NCBI GenBank assembly: GCA_021772615.1
Contig: JAJFLQ010000117.1
Span: forward strand, 1 to 48,580
Reading direction: 5' to 3'
DNA: 48,580 bases
DNA from: Verrucomicrobiota bacterium
GTDB taxonomy: Bacteria; Verrucomicrobiota; Lentisphaeria; JABSQK01; JAJFLO01
Numbering within the stretch: position 1 is the first letter of the stretch; every line of letters starts with the position of its first letter. This document shows, in pieces, positions 26,154 through 33,611 of the stretch. The notes under the pieces are model-generated. The model was not told the origin of the DNA and did no database searches. It saw only the letters and a program-made list of their open reading frames with translations. A program made the translations under genes and the position numbers.

Positions 26154-27089
26154 TTATCCAAGCAGCTGCAGTACCTGACTTGGCAGCTGATTTGCCTGAG
26201 CCAGCATCGCATTACCAACCTGGCTGAGAATCTGCTTATTGGCAAGATTCGTCGCTTCGCGGGCCACATCGATGTCGCGGATCTTGCTTTCTGCAGCACG
26301 TATATTGTCTTCGTACGCCAGCAGACCGGTACGCGCATGATCGAGCTGTTCCTGCTGAGCACCGATCGATGCCCTTGCGTTCGCAACATGATCGATTGCC
26401 TTTGCCACCTTGCCGATAGCACTCGCTGAGGTCACGCTGAATTTGGCGCTATCGATGATGCTTCCCCACTGCACTGCGGTTCGTGACGATCCGATTACCG
26501 CATGAGTGGCGTCGTAACTATAACCTATGACGGTACCGATCGAGTCCGTGTTGGTAATCTGCAGGTCGCGGATGTCGAGGTCGATGGTCTGTCCGGTATC
26601 GGCGCCGATCTGTATTGTAAGCGACCCCTGCTTCACGCCGTCGCCCGTGGCGACCGCTACACCATTGCCACCGCGGAAGAGGTAGAGGCCGTTGTACTTC
26701 GCGGCTGCTGTGCTTTTCGAGGTGATTCGCGCCAGCTCCGACTGCATCTGCGAGAATTCCACGCGGATATTGTCTTTGTCGGTCTCGGTCTTGGTACCGT
26801 CGTTGGCGGCGATCGTAAGTTCTGACATTCTCGCCAGAATGTCATTCATCTTCTGTAGCCATGCGTCGGCTGTCTGCGTCAGTGAGATGCCGTTGTCCAC
26901 ATTTTGACGTGCGGTAGCAGTGTTCCGTGCCTGTGCCCGAAGCCGCTCGCTGATGCCGACGCCCGAAGGATCGTCCTCAACTGTCTTGATACCTGTGGAC
27001 AGGCGCCCCATAGACTTCTGTACGCCCATCGTGTTCTTCGTGAAATTCGACCAGATGTTAAATGCTGTTGAGTTATTATGAACCTGCAT
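26154..27089 (-). CDS. fliC: Flagellin
   Basis: 311 residues with both conserved flagellin ends. The N-terminal D0/D1 (TAFNIWSNFTKNTMGVQKSM, RLSTGIKTVEDDPSGVGISE) and C-terminal D1/D0 (AAESKIRDIDVAREATNLAN, then SQVGNAMLAQANQLP and QVLQLLG) are intact. The central domain (~140-220) is short, so the filament surface is slim. It is exported through the flagellar type III apparatus and assembles as the filament. A strong GGAGG lies 9 nt before the ATG. I did not find a clear sigma-28 promoter. A terminator follows directly, so it is monocistronic. No other flagellar gene is in the window. Confidence 0.95.
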   Translation of the reverse strand: MQVHNNSTAFNIWSNFTKNTMGVQKSMGRLSTGIKTVEDDPSGVGISERLRAQARNTATARQNVDNGISLTQTADAWLQKMNDILARMSELTIAANDGTKTETDKDNIRVEFSQMQSELARITSKSTAAAKYNGLYLFRGGNGVAVATGDGVKQGSLTIQIGADTGQTIDLDIRDLQITNTDSIGTVIGYSYDATHAVIGSSRTAVQWGSIIDSAKFSVTSASAIGKVAKAIDHVANARASIGAQQEQLDHARTGLLAYEDNIRAAESKIRDIDVAREATNLANKQILSQVGNAMLAQANQLPSQVLQLLG

Positions 27090-27433
27090 GATATTGAACC
27101 TCCGTGTTGGCGTTGCTAATGTTTATCCTTTAACGTTGTTTTTGCGAACTCACTAATGTTTGGTGCAGCATGCTTGACAACCCCTTGAGCAACTGCGATG
27201 CCAAACTCAAAAAAGACCAACACAGAAAACCATCAACTCGTTCCAATAAAAGCGTTTACAATCTACTAGATCGTGCATCTACAGACAGCAAAACACATAT
27301 CCGGAACATTCTTCCGGGAATTTTTTTCCTGCAAACGGCAAAACAAACACCGGCCACGATGCTTGACAACACACCTGCTTTAGTCAATAATATCGATCCT
27401 AAATTCATAACGTATTTTTCAGGAGTTCAGACG
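27090..27433. other. Divergent intergenic region, flagellin / aminotransferase
   Basis: 344 bases holding the leaders of two divergent genes. The long AT-rich stretch at 27170-27430 is open in the aminotransferase frame but composition and homology argue that it is untranslated. AGGAG at 27420-27424 fixes the aminotransferase start. No consensus promoter or riboswitch was recognised. Confidence 0.4.
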
Positions 27434-28738
27434 ATGTCGCCACTCAACCCACAAGCTATTGAACTGAATGAATCAATCGGCCAGGTCAACCCGTGTGTTC
27501 TTGATATGCTGTCGAAACGGGGACACGGCATCTTTTTCCCGAAGAAAGGTATACTTGCGCAGGCTGCGGCGGCGAAGGGAAAGGATATCAATGCGACGAT
27601 CGGGATAGCGCTGGAAGACGACGGCACGCCATTGTGCCTGGATTGCATTGCGGAACGTGTCGAACTTGCTCCGGGCGAGGTCTTCCCCTATGCTCCCAGC
27701 TTTGGACGACCCGATCTCCGGGCTACGTGGCGCGAGATGATCTATCGGAAAAATCCGTCGCTGGCGGGCATTGAGATAAGTCAACCCGTGGTTACGAGCG
27801 CACTGACTCACGGGTTGAGTATGTGTGGATACCTGTTCGCCGATGAAGGCGATGCGATGATCATACCTGACTTATTCTGGGGTAATTATCGGTTGGTATT
27901 CTGCAACGCCTACGGTGTTCGGCTCAATACATATACAACGTTCGCTCGCGACGGTTTGAACGTCGAGGGCTTGCAGGAGGCACTTCTTGACGGTCCGCCG
28001 GGAAAGAAGCTGGTATCGTTGAATTTTCCCAACAACCCGACCGGCTACACACCGACGGAAGCGGAAGCCCAACAACTGCGCGATGTTCTAATCGAGGCGG
28101 CGGAACGCGGCAACAAGATCGTGGCCCTGATTGATGACGCCTATTTCGGTCTGGTGTACGAGGACGGCATCATGAAGCAGTCGATCTTCTCTCTCCTTGC
28201 CGATGCGCATAGCGGAATTCTGGCGGTGAAAATCGATGGCGCGACTAAAGAGGACTATGCGTGGGGATTCCGCGTCGGATTTCTCACGTTCGGCGTGAAG
28301 GGAGCGACAACAGACCTGTACGCGGCACTGGAAGCCAAGACAGGGGGCGCCATAAGAGGAAATGTATCGAACAGCCCCAACATTTCGCAGTCGCTACTGA
28401 ACATGGCATTCACATCTCCTGACTATAACGTGCAGAAGAATGAAAAGTACCAGACGCTTCGCCGCCGATACGACAAGATACGGGACATTCTTGCGCAGCG
28501 GACAGACTACCAGGAGGCATTCCGGGCATTGCCATTTAACTCCGGCTACTTCATGTGTCTCGAAACCCTGGACGCCGATGCCGAATCCGTTCGGCAGACG
28601 CTGCTGAGCGACTACTCCACCGGAATCATTGTCGCCAATGGTGTTGTACGTGTTGCGTTTTCGTCAACGCCGTATGATCGTCTGGAGCAACTTTTCGATA
28701 ATATTTACAAAGCTGTGAAAGCGATCCAAACTCGCTGA
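27434..28738 (+). CDS. Class I/II PLP-dependent aminotransferase
   Basis: 434 residues starting MSPLNPQAIELNESIGQVNP, with AGGAG nine bases upstream. The fold-type I features are FPNNPTGYTP (Asn201), IDDAYFGL (Asp235), a Schiff-base lysine at IDGATKEDYAWGFRVGF (Lys272) and Arg280. The N-terminal GIFFPKKGILAQAAAAKGK arm differs from AspC and from LL-diaminopimelate aminotransferase, so I leave substrate open; an amino-acid transaminase is likely. It is cytosolic and stands alone between flagellin and tRNA-Gln. Confidence 0.85.
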   Translation: MSPLNPQAIELNESIGQVNPCVLDMLSKRGHGIFFPKKGILAQAAAAKGKDINATIGIALEDDGTPLCLDCIAERVELAPGEVFPYAPSFGRPDLRATWREMIYRKNPSLAGIEISQPVVTSALTHGLSMCGYLFADEGDAMIIPDLFWGNYRLVFCNAYGVRLNTYTTFARDGLNVEGLQEALLDGPPGKKLVSLNFPNNPTGYTPTEAEAQQLRDVLIEAAERGNKIVALIDDAYFGLVYEDGIMKQSIFSLLADAHSGILAVKIDGATKEDYAWGFRVGFLTFGVKGATTDLYAALEAKTGGAIRGNVSNSPNISQSLLNMAFTSPDYNVQKNEKYQTLRRRYDKIRDILAQRTDYQEAFRALPFNSGYFMCLETLDADAESVRQTLLSDYSTGIIVANGVVRVAFSSTPYDRLEQLFDNIYKAVKAIQTR

Positions 28739-28832
28739 CTGATGCCGTAAGACGACACGCCGCGCTGCTTGTACTGATTGTCGCGGACGTTGTCGCGTCC
28801 GGCGTTGCGAAGTCGATCTACAGATTCGTCGA

Positions 28833-28903
28833 TACCCCGTGGTGTAATGGTAGCACAACAGTTTTTGGTACTGTTTGTCTAGGTTCGAGTCCTAGCGGGG
28901 TAA
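28833..28903 (+). tRNA. tRNA-Gln (anticodon UUG)
   Basis: The acceptor stem TACCCCG pairs with CGGGGTA. The anticodon stem ACAGT/ACTGT closes the loop TTTTGGT with anticodon TTG. A TTCGAGTC T-loop is present. CCA is not encoded. It lies in the gap before thiI. Confidence 0.95.
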
Positions 28904-28968
28904 TATCCGAGTCGACGAATGCGTATCTTGTCTCCCTCGTTAACCTGTTCACCGCCCCCGATTACCGT

Positions 28969-30273
28969 ATGCCCGAAATGCCAACATCACGAGACGCCGC
29001 AACCGTGCCGGACACCTGCAATGTGGTCATGTGCCGGTACAACGAGATCGCGCTTAAAGGCGGAAATCGCGGTCGATTTGAGCGACTGTTTCAGGAATCG
29101 ATTGTACGATCCCTGCCGGAGATCAACCGACTTCGATTCCTGAATGACCGTGGAAGGGTGATGGCGCACCTGCCGGATTTCGAGTCTTTTACAGCAGCGC
29201 AGCTCGGTCACATTCGTACGGGATTGACGCATGTCTTCGGTTTGGTGTCGTTCTCGCCCGGTTATGTCGTATCACACAATTTGCAAGCCATCGAAACCTG
29301 TATCGACAAGACGTTCCCGGAGAGATATGAACAAGCGGTCGGCAACCAAAAAGACGGGCGGCGCATCCGCTACCGAATGCGCGCACGACGAAGTGATAAA
29401 TCCTTTCCTGTGACATCCACTGAATTGGAAATGCATTTTGCCGAGCGGATTCTCCCGACGTACCCGGATCTTGTCCTGGATCTCAATAACGCGGATCTAT
29501 CGATCGGCGTCGAAGTCAGACGGGAGTGGGTGTTTGTCTATTACGATTCGGTGTCGGGTCCCGGCGGACTTCCGATCGGCAGCAACGATGCCGCGGTAGC
29601 ATTATTGTCGGGCGGGATCGACTCTCCTGTAGCCTGTTATTTGACGATGAAACGTGGTGTCGCTCTTCACTACCTCACGTTTCACAGCTATCCGTACACA
29701 ACCGATGACAGCGTATCGAAGGTTTGCCGTATCGTTCAGAAGCTGAACCGGTACCAGAGACGCGGCGACCTCTTTGGGTGCAATCTGGTGCCAATTCAAA
29801 AGGCCATTCGAGACGGTTGCGACGAGCGCTTGCGTACGGTTCTGTATCGCCGATTCATGATGCGCATCGCAACGGCTCTCGCACATGATCGCGGTGTCGA
29901 AGCACTAGTCACCGGCGACGCGATCGGCCAGGTTGCGAGTCAGACAATCCGCAATCTCCGAGTTATCGGCGACGTTACAGACCTCGCCATAATGCGCCCG
30001 TTGAAGGCAATGGACAAGCAGGAGACAATGGCGATTGCACGACAAATCGGTACACTGGCTATATCCGAGGAGGCATACCCGGATAGCTGCACTGTCTTTG
30101 CCCCTCGCTCGCCTTCGACCCGCGCCTCAATGCCGCGGATCGTTAAAAATGAATCGTGGCTGCCGGTCGATGAACTCGTCGCCGACGCGGTGTCATCGAT
30201 CAAGACTATTGATCCGCAATCCGGCAAGGAGTACGCCTGTGGGATTGGCCAACCCTATGTGGTTACGGCTTGA
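28969..30273 (+). CDS. thiI: tRNA 4-thiouridine synthase ThiI (no rhodanese domain)
   Basis: 434 residues. An N-terminal ferredoxin-like/THUMP part (NEIALKGGNRGRFERLF, RYRMRARRSDKSFPVTSTEL) is followed by the PP-loop ATP site at 214-219 (SGGIDS). The C-terminal block has ALVTGDAIGQVASQTIRNL and EEAYPDSCTVF. ThiI adenylates U8 of tRNA and replaces its oxygen with sulfur. The C-terminal rhodanese with its catalytic Cys found in E. coli is missing, as in Gram-positive and archaeal forms, so sulfur must come from another donor. The start may be ATG 28969 or 28978; no strong ribosome site is visible. The next gene overlaps its end by 17 nt. Confidence 0.9.
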   Translation: MPEMPTSRDAATVPDTCNVVMCRYNEIALKGGNRGRFERLFQESIVRSLPEINRLRFLNDRGRVMAHLPDFESFTAAQLGHIRTGLTHVFGLVSFSPGYVVSHNLQAIETCIDKTFPERYEQAVGNQKDGRRIRYRMRARRSDKSFPVTSTELEMHFAERILPTYPDLVLDLNNADLSIGVEVRREWVFVYYDSVSGPGGLPIGSNDAAVALLSGGIDSPVACYLTMKRGVALHYLTFHSYPYTTDDSVSKVCRIVQKLNRYQRRGDLFGCNLVPIQKAIRDGCDERLRTVLYRRFMMRIATALAHDRGVEALVTGDAIGQVASQTIRNLRVIGDVTDLAIMRPLKAMDKQETMAIARQIGTLAISEEAYPDSCTVFAPRSPSTRASMPRIVKNESWLPVDELVADAVSSIKTIDPQSGKEYACGIGQPYVVTA

Positions 30274-30646
30274 CGCCGGAGAACAGCGCTGCCGCTTCAC
30301 GCATACGGATATCGAAGCTGTCACGACCAACGCCGAAAAACACCGCCTCGTCTGCGCGTCGTGCCGGCATCCGATCACCTCGGATCACCACTGGTTTATG
30401 AAGGACGGAAACCGCACTCATGACGTGACGAACCCGAACGATGTGCGCTTTCGCATCGGCTGTTTTCGGCAGGCTCCTGGTGTTCGGGTTGTCGGCGCTT
30501 CATCGTTTCAGTGGACCTGGTTTCCCGGCTACGCCTGGACCAACGCGATCTGCGCCGGATGCGCGGTACATATCGGGTGGCGGTTCGCCGGAGGCAACGA
30601 TGTCTTCTACGGCCTGATTATTCGCCTGTTGGCACCGGAGGACTAG
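30257..30646 (+). CDS. Cereblon-like CULT-domain protein
   Basis: 129 residues forming a stand-alone CULT domain. Two zinc-binding pairs are Cys33-x2-Cys36 (CASC) and Cys99-x2-Cys102 (CAGC). Between them lie HHWFMKD, GCFRQAPGV and the thalidomide-type pocket WTWFPGYAW followed by HIGWRF. The three cage tryptophans of cereblon align with Trp88, Trp94 and Trp108. The start ATG 30257 overlaps thiI by 17 nt in another frame, so the pair is co-translated. Known bacterial CULT proteins are similar in length and bind cyclic imides and uridine-like ligands; their natural role is unsettled. No signal peptide. The thiI linkage suggests a link to modified uridine, which is inference. Confidence 0.85.
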   Translation: MWLRLDAGEQRCRFTHTDIEAVTTNAEKHRLVCASCRHPITSDHHWFMKDGNRTHDVTNPNDVRFRIGCFRQAPGVRVVGASSFQWTWFPGYAWTNAICAGCAVHIGWRFAGGNDVFYGLIIRLLAPED

Positions 30647-30806
30647 CCGTCGTCTGCGACAGCGACACATGCAACCGACGTCAGAAACCGGTATTCGCCG
30701 TGGCCAAAGGCCCACGACATACCCTGTGTCAAGCTGCGCACAGATCTGCTCCATTCTCAGCTTTCGTTCACGGGTTTATTGCCGTCTTCCGGCGGCGATC
30801 GTCGCC

Positions 30807-31220
30807 CTACTCTTTCTTAATCGTGAGCGGCTGTCCCACGGCGCCGACATAAACGACAACGATCACGGCGGGTTCGTCGCCATCGTTGCGGCCGTAATGC
30901 CACTTGTCTACCAGTTCGATTAATCCGTCACCGCTCTTGAGGTGCTTTTCGCCGCCGGCCTCTGAATGCACAGTCAACGAACCGGAAATCAGATAACCGG
31001 CATTTATTACCGGATGCTTATGCACTGGTAACGCAGTGTGCGGTGGGATTGTAATCTTTATTATACTAACTTCCGTTTCCTCGTCCGAACAATCGGGTAG
31101 CGACGTGCCATCCCACATCTTATCAGATTTCACCAGGACATCCATCTCGACGTCCGCGGCAGATAAAGTCGCTACACATACAATCGTCAACAGCCATGTA
31201 CCCGATACGAATTTTTTCAT
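30807..31220 (-). CDS. Exported cupin-domain protein
   Basis: 137 residues starting MKKFVSGTWLLTIVCVATLS, a classical signal peptide ending at SAADV. The mature part is a single cupin barrel: PPHTALPVHKHPVINAGYLI (His residues of motif 1, with Gly) and DGLIELVDKWHYGRND (motif 2, His). A metal site with three His seems likely. It could be a small periplasmic dioxygenase, isomerase or sugar sensor; the fold does not tell. GGGAG precedes the ATG. It is convergent with the CULT gene and its promoter region abuts the histidine kinase stop. Confidence 0.8.
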   Translation of the reverse strand: MKKFVSGTWLLTIVCVATLSAADVEMDVLVKSDKMWDGTSLPDCSDEETEVSIIKITIPPHTALPVHKHPVINAGYLISGSLTVHSEAGGEKHLKSGDGLIELVDKWHYGRNDGDEPAVIVVVYVGAVGQPLTIKKE

Positions 31221-31258
31221 AAAAAAACATCTCCCTGTAATTGTTGCAACCTGTTGAA

Positions 31259-32764
31259 TCATGTCGATCCTGCACGATGGCCAAACGGGATCTCGAATGA
31301 GAAAACTGCTCCGCCGTCAGGATTGTGTTCTGCCCAGATTCGGCCTCCGTGCGACTCAATGATCTCGCGAGAAATCGAGAGCCCAAGCCCGGTTCCGCCG
31401 GCTCCGGTCTTACTCATGCTGGATTGGATGAACTTATCGAATATGGCCTCAAGTTCATCGCCTGGAATGCCAATGCCCTCGTCAAAAACAGCCACACGGA
31501 CAGACCTGTCAGACCGCGTGACTTCGACGCGTATTGTACCCTCATCCGGTGAAAATTTAACTGCGTTACTGATGAGATTGCGCAATACCTGCTTAATACG
31601 TTCCGAGTCATGAACGATTCTACAATCGTCACTCGCATCGTTGGTAACAATACGGAGGTTGCGGTGCGCAACTGCGGACGAAAACTCGTCCGCTATCTGG
31701 TCCATGATCCGCGCTATATTGCCCGGCTTGAAATCAAACGACATCTTGCCGGATTCGAGTTTTGCCAGATCCAGCAGATCGTTCAACAGATTCAACAAAG
31801 TCTTGCCGCTGGCCTGAATTCTCAGAAAGTAATCACGTTGTTTTTCCACGGTCAGCCGACCGGACTTCTTTATCCCGAAGCCGGAAAAGCTAAGGATGTG
31901 GTGCAACGGCGTCCGCAACTCATGACTCATATTCGCGAGGAATTCACTCTTCGCCGTGTTGGCTGCCTCCGCCCGCTCCTTCTCCCGAACCAGTTCCCAC
32001 GTCCGTTCGTCAACGCGACGTTCCAGATTGTCGTTGGTCTGCCGCAACGCGGTGTCACGTGACTGGATCTGTTCCAGCATTCCATTAAAGCCATCTGCTA
32101 AAATTGCCAATTCGTCATCGCCGAGGTATTCGGTGCGAACGGAATAATCTTTGTGGTCGCGAACCTTTTGCGTGGCTTCCACCATCGTCATGATCGGCGC
32201 GGTGATGATTTTCTGGAGTTTTGAAGATATCAGGACCGTGGCAAAGACTGCAACAAACAATACCAGTAACGCAGTGAGCGCAAACCGCGTGATCTGGTTG
32301 TGCAGTTCGCCCATATCATACCGAATGTACACCTGCCCCATAACCGCATTCTGGCTGTAAATCGGATGAAAAATAGCCAGATACCCGTCACCACGTTCAA
32401 ACGGCTCCCCTATCGACCGATGTGCGGGAAACACATCGTTCGGCAAATCGCTCGGATAACGGGCAAAGAGCCGATCGGCTCCCTTGTACACTGCGGCGGC
32501 AACGACGTAGCCTTCGATCTGCAACGCAGCCAGCGTCTCCTCCGCTGTCTGAGGATCATCGAACATCAGCGCGGCAACCGTATTTTTGCCGATAACATTT
32601 GCCAGCGCCTCGAGCTTTTTTTCGAGACTCATGTGGTAGTTCACGTAAACGGTGAAGAGGACGGATGTGTAAATGAGGACAAGAACAGGCCCGATTGTCA
32701 ATAACGTGACCAACATCATCTTTTGCTGAATCGGCAACTTTCTCGAGAAACTTGAAATCTTCAT
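31259..32764 (-). CDS. Membrane sensor histidine kinase (CHASE8-like sensor, HAMP)
   Basis: ~501 residues from ATG 32764; a TTG 15 nt upstream is also possible. A transmembrane helix (~18-38), a periplasmic CHASE8-like domain (LEALANVIGKNTVAALMFDD, GDGYLAIFHPIYSQN), a second helix (~160-182) and HAMP (LADGFNGMLEQIQ) come first. A coiled coil leads to HisKA with phospho-His (FLANMSHELRTPLHH) and HATPase with N box NLISNAVKFSPDEG, G1 FDEGIGIPG and G2 GTGLGLSI. The start lies 5 nt after the yfiR-like stop, making one operon with the receptor. In other bacteria YfiR-type proteins restrain CHASE8 membrane proteins; here the output is a kinase. Confidence 0.88.
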   Translation of the reverse strand: MKISSFSRKLPIQQKMMLVTLLTIGPVLVLIYTSVLFTVYVNYHMSLEKKLEALANVIGKNTVAALMFDDPQTAEETLAALQIEGYVVAAAVYKGADRLFARYPSDLPNDVFPAHRSIGEPFERGDGYLAIFHPIYSQNAVMGQVYIRYDMGELHNQITRFALTALLVLFVAVFATVLISSKLQKIITAPIMTMVEATQKVRDHKDYSVRTEYLGDDELAILADGFNGMLEQIQSRDTALRQTNDNLERRVDERTWELVREKERAEAANTAKSEFLANMSHELRTPLHHILSFSGFGIKKSGRLTVEKQRDYFLRIQASGKTLLNLLNDLLDLAKLESGKMSFDFKPGNIARIMDQIADEFSSAVAHRNLRIVTNDASDDCRIVHDSERIKQVLRNLISNAVKFSPDEGTIRVEVTRSDRSVRVAVFDEGIGIPGDELEAIFDKFIQSSMSKTGAGGTGLGLSISREIIESHGGRIWAEHNPDGGAVFSFEIPFGHRAGST

Positions 32765-32768
32765 AACA

Positions 32769-33374
32769 CTATTTATCAATGATTTTTGCTGCGATTCTGA
32801 GCAATTTCGAACTAATCATCAAGCCTTCACGACGGGCAGCAGAAATATTGATATTGAAGCGGATATTATTCGCGTCGAACACAAACTCGACAATGCCTCC
32901 CTTCTCTGCAAAACCAGCACTTTCTCCCACAGTGAGGATACCGTTGCCCTCAAGTCGATCGAGAATTTCGGCAATATTATCGGCTTCCGATGAACTCACG
33001 AATACGATGTGCACATCATGCCAATCGTCATCCGCGTGAATATCACGGAAGTCGACCCGCTGATTCGGCAGTGGGTTTTGTTTGAAGTAGTCAATTGCCT
33101 CGCCAAATCGATTTTCACCAAGCACGCCGATTACAAGGCGTCCGCTCTGCTGCGTTGACGCCCTGTCGGCGGACCATTGAACATATTTGGAAAACTGATA
33201 AAGATAGGTCGCCTTTATGCGGTCGGCCGACGCAGCCCGCCATACGTCCGCAGCGCCGACGAATGCAAAAGTCGTCATGACCGCCAACGTGACCAACAAT
33301 GTAGTCATTGCGCCACGTTCCGGCACCTGCAGCTGCCCCGGAACCGGTGACTTCGGTATGAGTCGATTCTTCAT
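32769..33374 (-). CDS. YfiR-family (DUF4154) periplasmic protein
   Basis: 201 residues; ATG 33374 chosen, with MTTLLVTLAVMTTFAFVGA as the signal sequence after a ~22-residue basic leader. The DUF4154/YfiR core follows: IKATYLYQFSKYVQWSADRA, LVIGVLGENRFGEAIDYF, DVHIVFVSSSEADNIAEIL, then GILTVGESAGFAEKGGIVEF and MISSKLLRIAAKII. YfiR is a periplasmic redox- and peptidoglycan-linked repressor of the membrane diguanylate cyclase YfiN. Here the neighbour is a histidine kinase with the same sensor type. It probably transmits a periplasmic signal from the TonB receptor to the kinase. Confidence 0.85.
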   Translation of the reverse strand: MKNRLIPKSPVPGQLQVPERGAMTTLLVTLAVMTTFAFVGAADVWRAASADRIKATYLYQFSKYVQWSADRASTQQSGRLVIGVLGENRFGEAIDYFKQNPLPNQRVDFRDIHADDDWHDVHIVFVSSSEADNIAEILDRLEGNGILTVGESAGFAEKGGIVEFVFDANNIRFNINISAARREGLMISSKLLRIAAKIIDK

Positions 33375-33611
33375 GAGTATGCCAACATTTTGACGTCCCG
33401 ACCGCCTGCCAGGGCGATGCATCTGGTACATCGTTGCCAGACGTAAATTGAAACCGGCTATCGTGAGACAACTGCGTCCATCACGAACAAGCAACTCCAG
33501 ACTGTCACGTCCACGCAACGCGCCGCCGGCAGAGCACGGGGCGAATACGTGACGTGCGGCGCAACGGAAGAGCGGACGTCCACTCCCGCAACGGCAGCTC
33601 CGCGAGTCCGG

